From Gigaspora rosea (Eukaryota; Glomeromycota; Glomeromycetes; Diversisporales; Gigasporaceae), in the NCBI GenBank assembly GCA_003550325.1, contig QKWP01001876.1:38767-102766 (forward strand): a stretch of 64,000 nucleotides of DNA, read 5' to 3'. Below, one piece after another: positions 1-12,076 of the stretch. Made by a program: the position numbers and the translations under genes. Every line of letters starts with the position of its first letter. Within the stretch, counting starts at the first letter, position 1. Under the pieces are notes generated by a model. That model searched no databases. It saw only the letters and a program-made list of their open reading frames with translations, and had not been told where the DNA came from.

Positions 1-932
1 AAAAAGGGAGAATAATTCACCCGGGTGATGATTCTTTGTATTTTTTATTAATATTTCATAGATAATCACTTCTCTGATATCCAATTATTCTCTAAATCGA
101 GTTATATACAGTAATATTAAATATTTGTCATACGCGATCACTTATGTGAACGTTGGATAACCGTGCACTATCCTTTTTTTTTGATCTACTTGTCACTGAG
201 GTGCTGGAAAATATTATTACTAATAAATACAGCATATAATCGGTGAGTTGAAAAGGAAAATATCTTGTAGTATATCTATAGTGCTCATGAAAGTTATCGA
301 AAATGATACATATGCATAAGAACTTAGTTAGGTGATCTGCAATACATAGACTTGTTCGATTCATTAATTTATTTTGTTTAAAAAAAAATTTTTGATTCGT
401 ACAATATTTTCAATATTTTCGGGCTTTCCGATATTTTTATTAGGAAACAAAGTAAGATGTTCGTGATCTTCATGTTAATCATAATTTTGATCAATAAAGT
501 TGATTACAAAAGTTTTCTTATCGTTATCTTATCATGCTATTAGATATACATTTTATTGATAAGCATGCATTTACATAATTGAATTATAAAAATTGATAAT
601 ATATTTTATTTAGATGATTCCAAAAATGTTTAACAGCTTTAACATGCAAGTTCTAGTACCGGCGAGAAGCTGCCTTATGATTGTACACATGACATATTTT
701 AAAGTGAACACAACTGCTTCAAAATAAAAAATTGTATTGTTCTTCTACGAGAGATATTCATATTTGATCCGATAAAATTACCACAAATTGAATTTTTTTT
801 GTATTATTAATCACATTTAAGCAGTTAAAGTTAGTTAACCGAAACTATTAGCTGTATGATCTTAGAAATATAAAAATATAAATATGCCGTTAATCCCTTT
901 AATTTTTCTCAAAGTTAATAAGAAATAATAAT
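1..932. other. AT-rich stretch without a recognisable gene
   Basis: Short open frames only, none with a recognisable motif or splice-consistent continuation. The last 100 bases lie just upstream of the HMG-box gene and presumably contain its promoter, but no specific element stands out. Confidence 0.5.
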
Positions 933-1259
933 ATGGACAATAATATGGAAATGACAGAAATGATGGTTCAAATAGAGAATTTCATTATTTACATCCAAAG
1001 TCAAATGGTTTTTCAAAGAATTTTTAATCTTAATATAAGTTTATATGCTCAAATTTTACTACGAACAAATAAGAGAAAACATATTACCGCTTATGATTTA
1101 TTCAGAAAACGAATCATTGAAGAAGGACATTTAATAAATGTGACTGATAGGAAAATTATTAACCTATCTACGAATAAAATATGGATAAATTTATCACCTG
1201 CCGAGAAAGGTGTATTTCATAATTATGCAATTCAACTTCGCTCTATTATCGAATGTTAG
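933..1259 (+). CDS. HMG-box protein, MATA-HMG-like, 108 aa
   Basis: Single-exon gene encoding a short protein whose C-terminal two thirds fit an HMG-box DNA-binding fold. The box starts near residue 48 (motif KRKHITAYDLFRKRI, matching the usual 'NAFILYR' helix 1). It continues through a helix 2 with ISxxxxKxW-like spacing (NLSTNKIWINLS, Trp near residue 89) and ends in helix 3 with the typical SPAEKGVFHNYA segment. The first ATG in frame is used; a second Met follows at codon 5. HMG-box proteins bind DNA in the nucleus, and MATA-type members are mating-type regulators that are strongly expanded in arbuscular mycorrhizal fungi. This is one of the shorter forms, with almost nothing beyond the box. 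Two tandem 85-bp repeats lie immediately after the stop. I am fairly sure of the family, not of any specific role. Confidence 0.75.
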   Translation: MDNNMEMTEMMVQIENFIIYIQSQMVFQRIFNLNISLYAQILLRTNKRKHITAYDLFRKRIIEEGHLINVTDRKIINLSTNKIWINLSPAEKGVFHNYAIQLRSIIEC

Positions 1260-1275
1260 AAATTTATAAATATCA

Positions 1276-1446
1276 AACTTTCGTCGTTGGCAAAATTTTA
1301 TTGCCAAACCTATTAGCAAATTGTTTCAGACAAAATTTTTTCGTTATTATTTTATAAAAGAACTTTCGTCGTCGGCAAAATTTTATTGGCAAACCTATTA
1401 GCAAATTTGTTTCGGGCAAAGTTTTTTCGTTATTATTTTATAAAAA
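1276..1446. repeat. Two-copy 85-bp tandem repeat downstream of the HMG gene
   Basis: Two adjacent units (1276-1360 and 1361-1446) both begin AACTTTCGTCGT/C and share 'GGCAAAATTTTATTG', 'CAAACCTATTAGCAAATT' and 'TTTTTTCGTTATTATTTTA'. They start 16 bases after the stop codon, so they would lie in the 3' UTR. Confidence 0.8.
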
Positions 1447-2883
1447 ATTTATTTTTTTTTATTTTTTTTTTTTTTTTAACGTTAAATTAATCTGAATATA
1501 CGGTTGTAATATTTAATTTCATAGAATAAAATAGAAGAATTAAATAATAAATTATTATATTAGATATCTAATAATTATGTTTTATAGAATTATTTTCATT
1601 AAACTAAAAAGTAGTTTTCATAATAATGGTCGATTCTGATATTTATACTGTTAACTGTTCTAAAAAATTTGCATTAAAAATGGTAGCCTAATGCATTTTA
1701 GTTTTTGAGATAGAGTAAATCTTCAGTAAAATTGTTTATTAAGAATTTTCTTGAATCAACAAAACTAAATGAGAAACGTTAAATAATAATTCCCTTTTTT
1801 CATTAATAAATGGTAATACAGAATAATAATTTATGTACAACCTTTATATTATTAATTATCCCCCTAAGTTAATGATCTAATGTTAAAACAGTGACAAAGT
1901 TAACCGATTAATCAAGTGATATATGATATAATAATTTAAATAAATACTTAATAAATTCAAGTATCAGATTATTTTAATATATATTATTATTCAAATATTT
2001 TTCAAACTATCATTTTTTAGATTCTCACGCACAAACCTTGCAAAATCTTAAGATTTCTTTTCTATGTTAGCTGTATATATTGTGTAACAAATCTTTATAT
2101 GTAAAAAACAATATAAATCAATAACTATTGTTTTAATTCGGAAAAATATTATTGTTAAACTCCGGTAATTGAAGCATGTGCATTTTTGCTGCCTATCAGT
2201 TAATTGTGTTACATAACGCATGATGCTAAGAAATCGCATGGCTTTTTGACATATCGACTCTGAATGCTATACCGATACAATAATTTGCACCAGAATTATA
2301 CTGTAATGGTCATATATATAATAATAATCAATTGTACATTTTAATTATTAATAATATATTTTATTTGCGATCGATCCCTATTCTCCACTATTATTTTGTC
2401 GCTATTCTATATCAAGAATAACAAATTATGTAAGATTACAGATATATTACACGATCAATGCTGAACTACGAATGAGCCTGAGAGACATTAATTAGTGCAA
2501 AATCAGTCGAAATATAAAGATTTCTTTAAGTTATGAAATAATTTACCCCAGTAGGACAAATAAAACGAAAGTTTATAGAATGCCAAGAATTCATTAACCA
2601 TAAAAAGTTTTTTCGAGAACAATTCCGTTATTGAAAATAGTAAAAAAAAAAAATTTATACATTCCTTAAATTAATCTAAATAATAAAATTGTTTGGAAGT
2701 CCCTTAAATTAGTTTCTTAAACTTGTTGTACTGCAAGGATGGTAAAAAAAGGGGTCAAACTATGAAAGACGTACTTGAGCCTGGATTTAAATATATTCAA
2801 CCCTTAATCACCACATATTTTTAAATATAATACAATAAACATTATCCATCCTTATGGTGTTAAATTATTTGATGTAGTATGGT
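1447..2883. other. Featureless AT-rich intergenic DNA
   Basis: Poly-T tracts around 1450-1480, otherwise no open frame, repeat or motif that I can support. Confidence 0.5.
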
Positions 2884-3143
2884 TAGGCGAGACCAACTGG
2901 ATTCTGTGTTTTACATTACCCTCTCCCCTCCGGAAGGGAGAGAGGGGGTGGTTCACATAGTAAAATTTTAAAAAAATTTTTTTCAAAAAAATTGTTTTCC
3001 GAATTGTTCCGTGGCTGCATAAAGATTTTCCGACATATCCTGTAGTCCTATGTATATTTATCTAATTTTTTTTTACTATGAGGGAGAGGGAGGAACGCCG
3101 AGGGGGTAATGTATAACACAGAATCCAGTTTGGTCTCGCCTTA
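2884..3143. mobile_element. MITE with ~40-bp terminal inverted repeats
   Basis: The left end (TTAGGCGAGACCA, then ACTGGATTCTGTGTT) is matched in reverse complement by the right end (AACACAGAATCCAGT then TTGGTCTCGCCTTA) over about 40 bases. The interior has no coding frame but contains a C/G-rich 'CCCTCTCCCCTCCGG' hairpin near 2920-2950 and a G-rich tract near 3080. The size (260 bp) and lack of coding capacity fit a non-autonomous DNA transposon. Confidence 0.75.
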
Positions 3144-3276
3144 GAGGGCTATATAGATATCAAGAATGTAATTTATGCAGTATGTAAATCATATATTGAA
3201 TTAACTCCGTTTTAGCCGACCCCCAAAAAAGTCAACCTAATGTATCACGAAATTCAAAGCGTTTTGTATAGTCTAT

Positions 3277-3357
3277 TCTCTTTGCCTTGGCCTTGGTCTT
3301 GGTCTTGGTCTTACTTGTGGACTTACTCTTGGTCTTGGCACTTGGTCTTGGTCCTAC
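3277..3357. repeat. CTTGGT hexamer microsatellite
   Basis: A run of imperfect CTTGGT units. Any protein read from it (alternating Trp/Ser) is an artefact of the repeat. The rest of 3144-3744 shows nothing else. Confidence 0.8.
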
Positions 3358-3744
3358 TCGTCAGTAGGAGAAAAAAAACCGATTGCCTAAAGATACTAAA
3401 TACATTAGAGAATAGTAGAAAAATTTTTGTCCCCTTGCCGGTTTAACCTGTAGATTTCTGTATTTGCCCATTTTTTTAAATTTTCTGCGTGGATTTTTTG
3501 CTCCAAAAATAATTTATTATCACAAAAATTTTTTTTCATAAGTAAGAAGCGATCCTTGTAGCTACGTAGTTACATGCGTATCTCGTGAATTCTTTATCAA
3601 AAATCATTACATTAAGCAGTAACCTTTATGTTACACTGTCTTTTACTGTTACACTAACATCTAACTCCTTAATTTATGTTACCGCTGTACTGTTACGTCT
3701 TAATATTAGAACTAATGATGTCTGATACCTGAAAAACTTTAGCG

Positions 3745-4440
3745 TACAGTACATATGGGCCGATTTGACTCCATTTGATAATCATTTGTGATATTTTCAA
3801 ATAGGATCTTCAAAATTTGCGCATTAAAATCAATATCGATGATCAGATGATGTCTAAAAATCAAACTATTATTATCTCTCTTGAATCTACTCGCAATCGC
3901 GATTTATGAATGGGTTTTGAATGGGTTTTTGTTGAAATGAGTAGAAATGAGTAGAAACAGGCAGAAATGAGCGAAAGGTATTGAAACTAAAAATATTAGC
4001 TCTTAATTCTGTCCTTTGTTTATTTTTTTTCTTTTTAGTACCTTCGTACTAACAGAACACTATTTTTAAAAAGCTTTTAGATTATTGCACTAAGTATAAG
4101 AATTACATAGAAGACATAGAAACAAATTTCGAACACTTTCATTATGAAACAAATATTTTTGATGTGAAGTGAAATATTCTTTGTAAAAATATTATTTTGA
4201 AGCCAATTTCGAAACAATATTGTTTACATTCATTTTTTTTAGAAACTTTATATAAGAAATGTAACGGATATATGATTAAAAAAAAATGTGTATAAATTAT
4301 CCTACGAATACGCTATTATGTTTATATAAATATATATAAATTATCCTACGAATAAATGCTAATATGTTTATATAAATCCAATTATCACATAATGTGATAT
4401 AATTGATTGGAGTCAAATTGCCCCATATGGTACATACAGT
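3745..4440. mobile_element. ~700-bp TIR element (MITE)
   Basis: The terminal segments are inverted: left TACAGTACATATGGGC followed by CGATTTGACTCCA; right TGGAGTCAAATTGCC followed by CCATATGGTACATACAGT. The interior is non-coding and contains a local duplication of 'TATAAATTATCCTACGAAT' at about 4294-4355. Confidence 0.65.
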
Positions 4441-5149
4441 AAGTTCTTTTCTGGCATCTGATTGGCTGAAACAAGTGATCAGCAAAAATTTAAACGCACA
4501 GTATGTAAAGTACGTTGAGGGATCGGGAAATCGGAGGGTCCGTCGGTGAATCACGAGATCGGTTTCGTACAACCGTCAATGGGTCAATTTGGGTCGAAAG
4601 AGGCGTTAGATTTGGCTGAGTGGTTAGGCAGGGTTGCGGGATAGTTTATACAAAATACTTGGTTTATAGTATAACAACGAATGTATAAGTTTATTATGTA
4701 TCGGGTATACTTGTATTATTCAATGAAGACAATAAAGGAACGTTTATATGATTTATTAAGCAAAGGTGGGATTCAATGTCGTTCCCAAAGGGCCGAAAGG
4801 CCTTTATTTATAATAATTAAAAATCTATTTTTACATGTCAGAATTACCGATATCACTGTAAGGACTGATATCCCTTGAATTATACTTAAATCCCGAGATA
4901 TCAGCAGTCTCAGCATTTACCGATATCAATCGATTCCCTCCGATCCCCGGAATTCATGGAATTCCACCGGTATAACTAATTTTGGAATTCCCGGTTACGC
5001 GGGCACATGTATCCTGCAGGTCACATTTCCGGTCTCACAACGTATAGTACTGTATGCGGCACATCACTAATTAGAACATGTTATGCGCCTACCCATGTGC
5101 TGGGCGGTTTTTTTTTCAGGTCGAATTCAAAGATAAGTTTCGATCAAGA
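4441..5149. other. Intergenic DNA with no supported gene
   Basis: It contains a tRNA A-box look-alike at 4613-4630 with no B box at usable distance, and a small GGCC-GAAA-GGCC hairpin at 4789-4803. No coding frame is convincing. Confidence 0.45.
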
Positions 5150-5300
5150 AGACCTTAACTGTTAAGTTTTCTTTATTAATCCCATTGGTCGATATTAAAC
5201 GTGGCAGTCACGCGATTTTTAAATTCATCATATCTCCTTGTATCTCAAAAAAAGTAAGGTACATTTAAGTGAATCAAAAAAGTAAGTGCAGGTGTATCAA
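5150..5300. mobile_element. Truncated half-copy of the 'gatactcctgc' foldback MITE family
   Basis: This stretch (CCATTGGTC, GTGGCAGTCA, then the paired 'ATCAAAAAAGTAAGTGCAGG' motif) parallels the right half of the full element at 46868-47555 in the same order. The left half is missing. The 5300-5940 stretch beyond it contains nothing I can identify. Confidence 0.6.
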
Positions 5301-5939
5301 AAATGAAATATTTGATATGGGATGGTTTCTTTTCACCGTGCCATTTTTGGCACGTTCATCGGTAAATTTTGAACAGTAAATGGGCCAGATTTTGCAGAGT
5401 TTACTCAACCAAAATTTACGGATTCTGGCATGGATTTTGGCACATTTTTCTACGGAAATAGTGAAGAAACGGTTTGTGACCATTATTTGCACGTGAAATT
5501 TTTTGCGGAGGCACATAATGGTTGTTTTCCTGTGCCATTTTGGACAGTACTACGTGCCACATTTTTCTAGTCAGCAATTTACGCAAACTGCAGACATTTA
5601 TTATTCTTGAAAGTTGATAAGCTGATAATATAATGCCGATTTCTTACATAAACACTCAGACTATATATAAACAAGTAAATTTATTAACTACTAATTCATT
5701 TTACAATGCTCGATAAAATATGTTCAAAAATTTCATACATTAAAGGAATTTTGAAATATAAATATATCAAAAATTTTCATGAAAAATTAAGATCAGAAGA
5801 CTTTTTGACACAAATCAAAAAAAATCTTCCAAAAAATAATAACAATAATAATAATAATATCAAAAAAAAACAAATTTATTGAGCACGAGTACTAATTTTG
5901 TATTGGAAAGATATCTATGGTTGTGTTAACATTATAAAA

Positions 5940-7050
5940 TGATCATGGAATTTTAAGATTAATGCATTAACGGGAAATTAAAACACTTATAAGATTAATA
6001 CAAATCTTTTATCGGAGAGAATGAAATATGCGAATTATTCAAATAGTTTTTTATATAACATTTCGTCGCAGTACGATGGCATGGTCATTCAAATAATTTT
6101 TCATATAAAATTTTGTTTTAATTAATCTTTCTACTCAGTTAAAAAAAACTAAGTATTTGAAATGACTTAAATACCCCAATTAATGCATGTAAATACTCAG
6201 AAGCGGAAGAATCTTTCAACGTCACTTCGAATATCCCAAAATCCCAACAATTTCTGTAAATATTAAAATATTCTCCCCCATGGATGACTACGTGTATTCA
6301 CCCAAGCACTGTGGAGGTTTATAATGCATTAATGGGAGATCAAAATACTTATAAGATTAATACTTAGCTTTTATCGTAGTAAACGAGACATGTGAAAAGT
6401 ATGGAAGGCATGAGTCTTCAAGTAATTTTTTATATAAAATTTTGTCGTAGTTAAACCTATCCAATGTGAACGAAATGTGCAAAAAGTATGGAAGGTGCAG
6501 GTTATTCAAATAATTTTTCTTGTAAATATGTCGTGGTTAAATTTTAATCGAACCTTCAACTCAGTGTAAAAAAAAAAATAGGTAAGCATTTGAAATGACC
6601 TAAATACCCCAAATAATGTATGTAAATACTCAGAAGCGGGAGAATCTTTCAACATTTACTTCGAATATCCCAAAATCCTAATATTCTCTGTAAATATTAA
6701 AATCTTCTCCCCCATGGATGACCATGTGTATCATCCAAGCGCTGCGGAGGTTTGTGTTAATGCATTAACGGGATCCAAATATTTATGAAATTAATACTCA
6801 TCTTTTATTTGATTGTCGAAACGTGTGAAAAGCATGAAAGGTGCGGAGGATGTAGACTATTCTTTTTTTTTCGTGCAAAATATCATCTCGTTTAAACTTC
6901 TTTAATCGAACCTTCAACCCAGTAAAAAAAATAGAAAAGTAGTTGTAGTGGCTCAAATTCTTCAGATATAGTTATTGATACTTAGTAGCAGAAAAATAAA
7001 TTCGCCTTCTTGAGTGACCACGTGTAGTTATCTGAGTGTTGTAATTTAGA
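5940..7050. repeat. Three tandem copies of a ~365-435 bp unit
   Basis: Units can be phased on TGCATTAACGGG (5963), TGCATTAATGGG (6327) and TGCATTAACGGG (6761). Each unit then carries TTATAAGATTAATAC, a TTCAAATAATTTTT block, 'AAATGACTTAAATACCCC', 'ACTCAGAAGCGGAAGAATC' and 'CCCCCATGGATGACTACGTG'. The third copy is the most diverged and is truncated. Non-coding. Confidence 0.8.
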
Positions 7051-7769
7051 ACTGCTAAAAATATTAAAAATATGTAAAATACGAAATGTATGGAAGGCAT
7101 AGGATAAAAAATTTTTTTTGTTGATTGTTGACACATTTACTGTTGAAATATTAATTGTTTTGGAATTGCAATTACACATGATTTAAGCCAATTAAATTTC
7201 TCATTATGTAATTCTGTAATTGTGTAAACAACTTCATAATTCTAAATTTTTATTAGTTAATTACACGGCATTAACAATAGCAAATTATTTCAAACCTAAA
7301 TAATATGGGAATAACAGAATCCATACAATTTATAAATATTGAAAAATTCTAAAAGTACGTACGTATGTATGATTCTTTTATAAGTTGTATAAACATTTCG
7401 AATTTCTATATGCACTTTTAGCATTAATTAGATAATTATAGAGAATTAAAAAATTCAAGCATTTCTTCGTATTGTAATAATATTTCATTTAGAGATATGT
7501 TCATTTACAGTTATAACTGAACATCCAGCAAAGTGAGAATGCCATACAACTAATGAGATATATCTCTTTGTGGTGGTTAGTGCAAGTGGAAAGATACTCT
7601 CCAAAAAAATCAAGTATTTCAGACTTTATAAATTATTTAACATATTATATATAATTGGTTATGAAACAATAAATGTGTATATAATAATTTTGCCACTAGT
7701 ATAGTGTAATTTATTATAGTTACTACTGTATTACTGTGTAATAGCGTACACCTGCACAGTATTTCGATC
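7051..7769. other. AT-rich intergenic DNA
   Basis: No repeat, motif or convincing open frame seen. Confidence 0.45.
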
Positions 7770-7880
7770 ACTTGTGCAGTATTTCAAGTATACGCATGTG
7801 CACTATTTCAAAATCAACCTAGTTTTTATACACAAAATAGATTTTTGAAATAGTGCCCATGTGCAGTATATAAATATTTA
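7770..7880. repeat. Short inverted repeat (AAATAGTGCCCATGTGC family)
   Basis: GCATGTGCACTATTTCAAAA faces TTTTGAAATAGTGCCCATGTGC across about 30 bases. A related sequence, with GCGC in place of GTGC, is at 31772-31862. Confidence 0.65.
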
Positions 7881-8407
7881 TTTAAAAATCAATCTTCTTA
7901 AATAGAAAATACATAAATTAGCAGCAAATAATTTTCTAAATTATAGATGTTCAACTTGTTATTCAGGTACGTAAACATAAACAAGTAGTTATCCTGTACG
8001 GTACTAAAAATTTAACCTTAATTTAATAACATTAACATTTTACTTGATGTTTGTTTTCAGGTTATTTTTAGTTATTTCTAAGTTGATTTTAAACTTATGT
8101 ATTTTGATTGGTTGATTAATGTTTTGGTGTATCCTCTTGAGCCACCACATTGCCCATTTTATCCAAAAAGAAAATTGTTTGTTCCAACATTTTTATTATA
8201 TAGTATTAGTGATTTTGCTTGAGTATTATGTAACAGTTCTAGTGCTGTTCTCCAATATTTTTTTATTGAATTCATGTTGTATTTATAATTATAGAAAAAA
8301 GATGTGGGCTTTGTATTTTTTTTTAAAAAATAAATATTTGCAAATTATTTGCTTTTTTTATTATTTAGTAATAATATTGCTATAGAATTTACTTTTGAAG
8401 TACCTGC

Positions 8408-8860
8408 TTTTTTTTATTAATATTGTAATCTAAAAATTTGCATTTACACTCAACAAAAACTTAGATTCAAGGATCCTGGAATAGTTTTTGAATATCTCCA
8501 AATATGCAAAACTTTTACTAGTAACAACAGTTTTTAATATAATAATTAAAGAGCCGTTTACTTTTACAAAGTTACTGCTTTTTTTATTAATACTATGTTC
8601 TGAAAAAAATTTGTATTTATACTCAACAAGATCTAGATTCAAGGATCCCAGAATGTTTTTAATATAACAAAATAGGCAGAACTTTTACTAGTAACAATGA
8701 AAGAAGTTTGTATATTAGTATTTTTATAAAGTTTTTTTTTGTTTTTTTGGTTTGAAAATTTGTACTTATGTGTAGCAAGGTCTTAATATTCAAACCTCAA
8801 AAATAATTTTAAGATTTAATAATCAAAACTTTTACTAGTACAATATTAAAAGTCATTAGA
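8408..8860. repeat. ~165-bp tandem repeat, three degenerate units
   Basis: Units start near 8408, 8578 and 8731. Shared blocks are a T-run, 'AATTTGCATTTACACTCAAC', 'TTAGATTCAAGGATCC' and 'AAAACTTTTACTAGTAACAA'. The open frame at 8119-8385 just before it is hydrophobic and low-complexity, and I do not call it a gene. Confidence 0.7.
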
Positions 8861-9961
8861 ATTGTTGAACATTGCAATGTATAGTTGGAACGTATTACTG
8901 TATTAAGATAGCTAAGATTGTATAGAATTATTAGATAGACAGATATAAAGCCACACAAAGTAAATTTTTATCTAGCATTATATAGGATCTGAAAATATAG
9001 GTCTGATAGTCAATTTTTTTTTTAATTTACTGTAAATTAATAAAATAATTTTCATGTCAAAGCTTATATAAGGTTAATTTTTTATTTTGTACAACAATAA
9101 ATAAAAAAAATTGTGTCAAGTTATATTTTTTCCATTAGTTCTATCAGACAATTATAGGAAATTAAGGTCCCCATTAGTTAACACTAGTTGAAAATAGTGG
9201 AAATTTTAAATGTCAAAAACCGAACAATTGGTACAATTGGGATCTAAAAAAAAAAAATTAACAAAATGACAAATTAGAAAAAATAAGTCTGTAGGTGATG
9301 TGTGGCCTTAAATAAGGTTGATTATTAGGCTAACATCAGTATTTAGACTCAGGCATAAAGGGTTAACAAACACATTCCAAGAATATTTAATCAAATCTCA
9401 TTGGTCAACATTAATCATATGATTATTTATTTTCTGCTGTGATGGGAATAAGAGGTAAAACTCCAATTAGCTAGGGGCCCTTTGGGCCCTCAGTTGATGG
9501 GATTTACCAGTTTATTTCCCCCAATGGAAATAAGAGTGTTATTCTACATTTTAGTAAGTTAATATTGTTCAAAAATTTGCATTTTGTGTAATCTAACAAC
9601 TCTGGTGATTTTGATTTATACATCAGATCGAACCTGCAGAGCATTAATACTAGCTTTTGTACTGCTGAGTAATATTATAGCAAAATTAATCCAAACAATT
9701 TTATTTAGTACATGGTTATCAGGTTTGTTAGTAAAATTTGTTAAAACTTGGTGATCTTGGGCTAAATTATTTAGGTCAGAGTGGCTCAGGTTACACAACA
9801 TGCAAAATTTTTTGGACACTATAACTTACTACATCATTTTATATGACATTATGACAATGTTTTATGACTTATATAAATAAGCTTTTTTCAATAGAATTTT
9901 TTTTGCTTTTACATTTAAATGAATATTAACTTACAAGAAGTTTTTACTCTAATATTTTAAT
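8861..9961. other. Intergenic DNA
   Basis: Only a short GC-rich palindrome (GGGGCCCTTTGGGCCC, about 9475-9490) stands out. No gene supported. Confidence 0.4.
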
Positions 9962-10408
9962 TGTATATGTCGTGCGTCAGATCGATTCTTGCATCAGATT
10001 TAGTGATGCCACTGAAATTGATTTTTAAAAATGACCTATTTCGTCTTTATTAGAGAAAATTAAAATTTTTTATAAGGAAGAACAAATAAAATTTATATAA
10101 ATATGTTCCTTATAATTTCGTCTATTAAAAAAAAGTATCAAATTAATTTGTCTTTCAAGTAAAATAGGTCAAAAACAATGTCGTCTTCAAATTTTAATTT
10201 CGGGTTTTAGAACCCAAAACAATTTCGTCCTCATGTATAGTCAGATTAAATCCGGCCTAAATTAGATTAGAGTTAGGGTAAAATTACAGTAAAGTTAGAG
10301 GTTAGTTTAGGCTAGTTGTTACTGATCATTTAATGCTGGTCAACTGATAGTCATCTGATATGCGTTCGATTCAATCTGACGCAAGTTTTAATCTGACGCA
10401 CAACATAT
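9962..10408. mobile_element. ~450-bp MITE with inverted CGTCAGAT ends
   Basis: Left end TATGTCGTGCGTCAGAT plus TCTTGCATCAGATTTA; right end TTTTAATCTGACGCACAACATA in reverse complement. The paired 'CGTCAGATT' motif occurs twice at each end. The interior is non-coding and ends in AGATTAGAGTTAGGG-like sequence. It abuts the outer arm of the large palindromic complex. Confidence 0.65.
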
Positions 10409-10409
10409 A

Positions 10410-10610
10410 TATGTTATGTGTCACTTTACAATTCATGTCAATTTTAAAATGACACATGTCAATTTAAAATGATTAAAAAATTGCAAATTGATATATGTCA
10501 AATAATAATTAATATTTTCACTCTGAATCCAACCCTTCGGACCCAGTCATGTAAAACATAATACAAACAGAGATCACATGACTTTTGGGTTCTTGCACTT
10601 TGACGCAAAT
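10410..10610. repeat. Outer arm of the 6-kb palindromic complex (copy 1, forward)
   Basis: A ~200-bp block running from ATGTTATGTGTCACTTTAC to GGGTTCTTGCACTTTGAC. The same block recurs forward at about 11890-12076 and in reverse complement at about 14650-14842 and 16206-16398. The outermost copies are inverted to each other and bound the mosaic. Confidence 0.85.
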
Positions 10611-10700
10611 CTTATGTTTTTGATACTCCTGCACTTACTTTTTTGATACTCCTGTATGTACTCCAAAATTACTTTACTTTTTTGATACTGATCTGCATAA
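10602..10700. mobile_element. Fragment of the 'gatactcctgc' MITE family
   Basis: Carries TTTTTGATACTCCTGCACTT and a second TTTTTTGATACTCCTG, the signature terminal motif of the complete element at 46868-47555. The matching inverted fragment is at about 14848-14940. Confidence 0.75.
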
Positions 10701-11019
10701 ATACACGTGACTTGTATTACACAAAGGCCCAGTGCATTGTTTTTGAAAAAATAATTTTTGGTTACACGCTGCTAATATCGTGTAACGTTACACAAATCTA
10801 ATTTTGCCCGGCATTAAGCTTAATGCTGGTGGGCACTATTATGATAATGCCCCTGGTGGGATTAGACATAATTCTGGCCCACCCTAACCCTAAATCTAGG
10901 AACATTAAAACTAATTGTTCGAAGCAACATCCAATCACAGTACATATACTAGATGCATATGTCGTGTAACCAGTATATGTACTGTGATTGGATGTTGCTT
11001 TGAACAATTAGTTTTTAGG

Positions 11020-11330
11020 GTTCCTAGATTTAGGGATAGGGTGGGCCGGAATTATATCTAACCCTGCCGGGCATTATCATGATAGTGCCCACTAGCATTA
11101 AGCTTAATGCCGGGTTAGGATACCACTAGATTTAGGGTTAGGGTGGGCCGGAATTATGTCTAACCTTGCCGGGGGCATTATTATGATAGTGCCCACCAGC
11201 ATTAAGCTTAATGCCGGATTAGGGTACCACTAGATTTAGGTTAGGGTGGACCGGAATTATGTCTAACCCCGCCAGGATCATTATCATGATAGTGCCCACC
11301 AGCATTAAGCTTAATGCTGGGGCAAAATTA
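11020..11330. repeat. ~113-bp tandem repeat carrying telomere-like TTAGGG
   Basis: Three units (about 11020, 11123 and 11231) share TAGATTTAGGGTTAGGGTGG, GCCGGAATTATGTCTAACC, ATTATCATGATAGTGCCCAC and AGCATTAAGCTTAATGCCGG. An inverted copy sits at 10801-10915. Confidence 0.8.
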
Positions 11331-11367
11331 GACTTGTGTAATGTTACATGACATTAGTGGCATGTAA

Positions 11368-11824
11368 TAGGGTGTCCAGGATTATGCGAAAGCATAATAT
11401 GCGCATAATTTACCAAATTTTCGCATCCCAGATGCTTCGAATAATCGAGCAAAAAAATGCATCCATATCACGTGTCTCGAATATGATTGGTTGTTGTGGA
11501 TTTGAGGTGTGTTATTCGGACGACAAGGAATAATTTCTGAAAAGTTCTGATGTAGAAAATGAATGAACCTAAATTACGAGCATGGTCAAGGTAAATTTTT
11601 TGGTAAAGATCCGAAAAGTTCTGATGTAAAAAATGAATGAACCTAAATTATGAGCATGGTCAAGGTAAATTTTTTGTTAAACATCTGAAAATTTCTGAAG
11701 GATACAAAGTAAATTATGTATAAAATAAATCGCATCCTCTATTTAAATATTTCGCATAATTTTAGAATTATTTCGCATCCATCGCATAATTGACCTATCG
11801 CATCGCATAATCCTGGACACCCTA
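11368..11824. mobile_element. hAT-type MITE, copy 1
   Basis: The ends TAGGGTGTCCAGGATTATGC and GCATAATCCTGGACACCCTA are near-perfect terminal inverted repeats. The candidate 8-bp target duplication is GCATGTAA / ATGTGTAA (imperfect). The interior has two ~80-bp subrepeats ('GAATGAACCTAAATTACGAG') and a 'CGCATAATTTTAGAATTATTTCGC' type palindrome. No transposase frame. It is inserted in the right arm of the 10701-11890 element. Confidence 0.85.
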
Positions 11825-11889
11825 ATGTGTAACCAAATATTATTTTTGCAAAACAATGCACTGGGCCTTTGTGTAACACAAGTCATGTG

Positions 11890-12076
11890 TATATGTATGT
11901 GTCACTTTACAATTCATGTCAATTTTAAAATGACACATGTCGATTTAAAATTGCAAATTGACATATGTCAAATAATAATTAATATTTTCACTCTGGATCC
12001 GACCCTTCCAACCCAGTCATGTACAATGTAATACAAACAGAGATCACATGACTTTTGGGTTCTTGCACTTTGACCA
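11890..12076. repeat. Outer arm (copy 2, forward)
   Basis: Direct repeat of 10425-10610, from TATGTGTCACTTTACAATTC to TTCTTGCACTTTGACCAAT. Confidence 0.85.

Larger units (their letters stand above)
10701..11890. mobile_element. Foldback element with tandem TTAGGG-bearing units
   Basis: The left arm (GGCCCAGTGCATTGTTTTTG, GGTTACACGCTGC, GTAACGTTACAC) is matched in inverse by 11325-11367 plus 11833-11890 (GTAATGTTACATGACATTAG, CAATGCACTGGGCC). A hAT MITE splits the right arm. The centre near 10955 is itself palindromic: AGTACATATAC faces GTATATGTACT and 'CCAATCACAG' faces 'CTGTGATTGG'. Confidence 0.75.

Noticed and set aside
4610..4800. tRNA or tRNA-derived SINE starting at TGGCTGAGTGGTTAGGC
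   Set aside because: The A-box match is good, but no B box lies at the right distance and no cloverleaf forms. The nearest GATTCAA is about 150 bp away.
10798..11007. Small minus-strand ORF in the foldback
   Set aside because: Lies wholly within palindromic repeat DNA; codons are dictated by the repeat.
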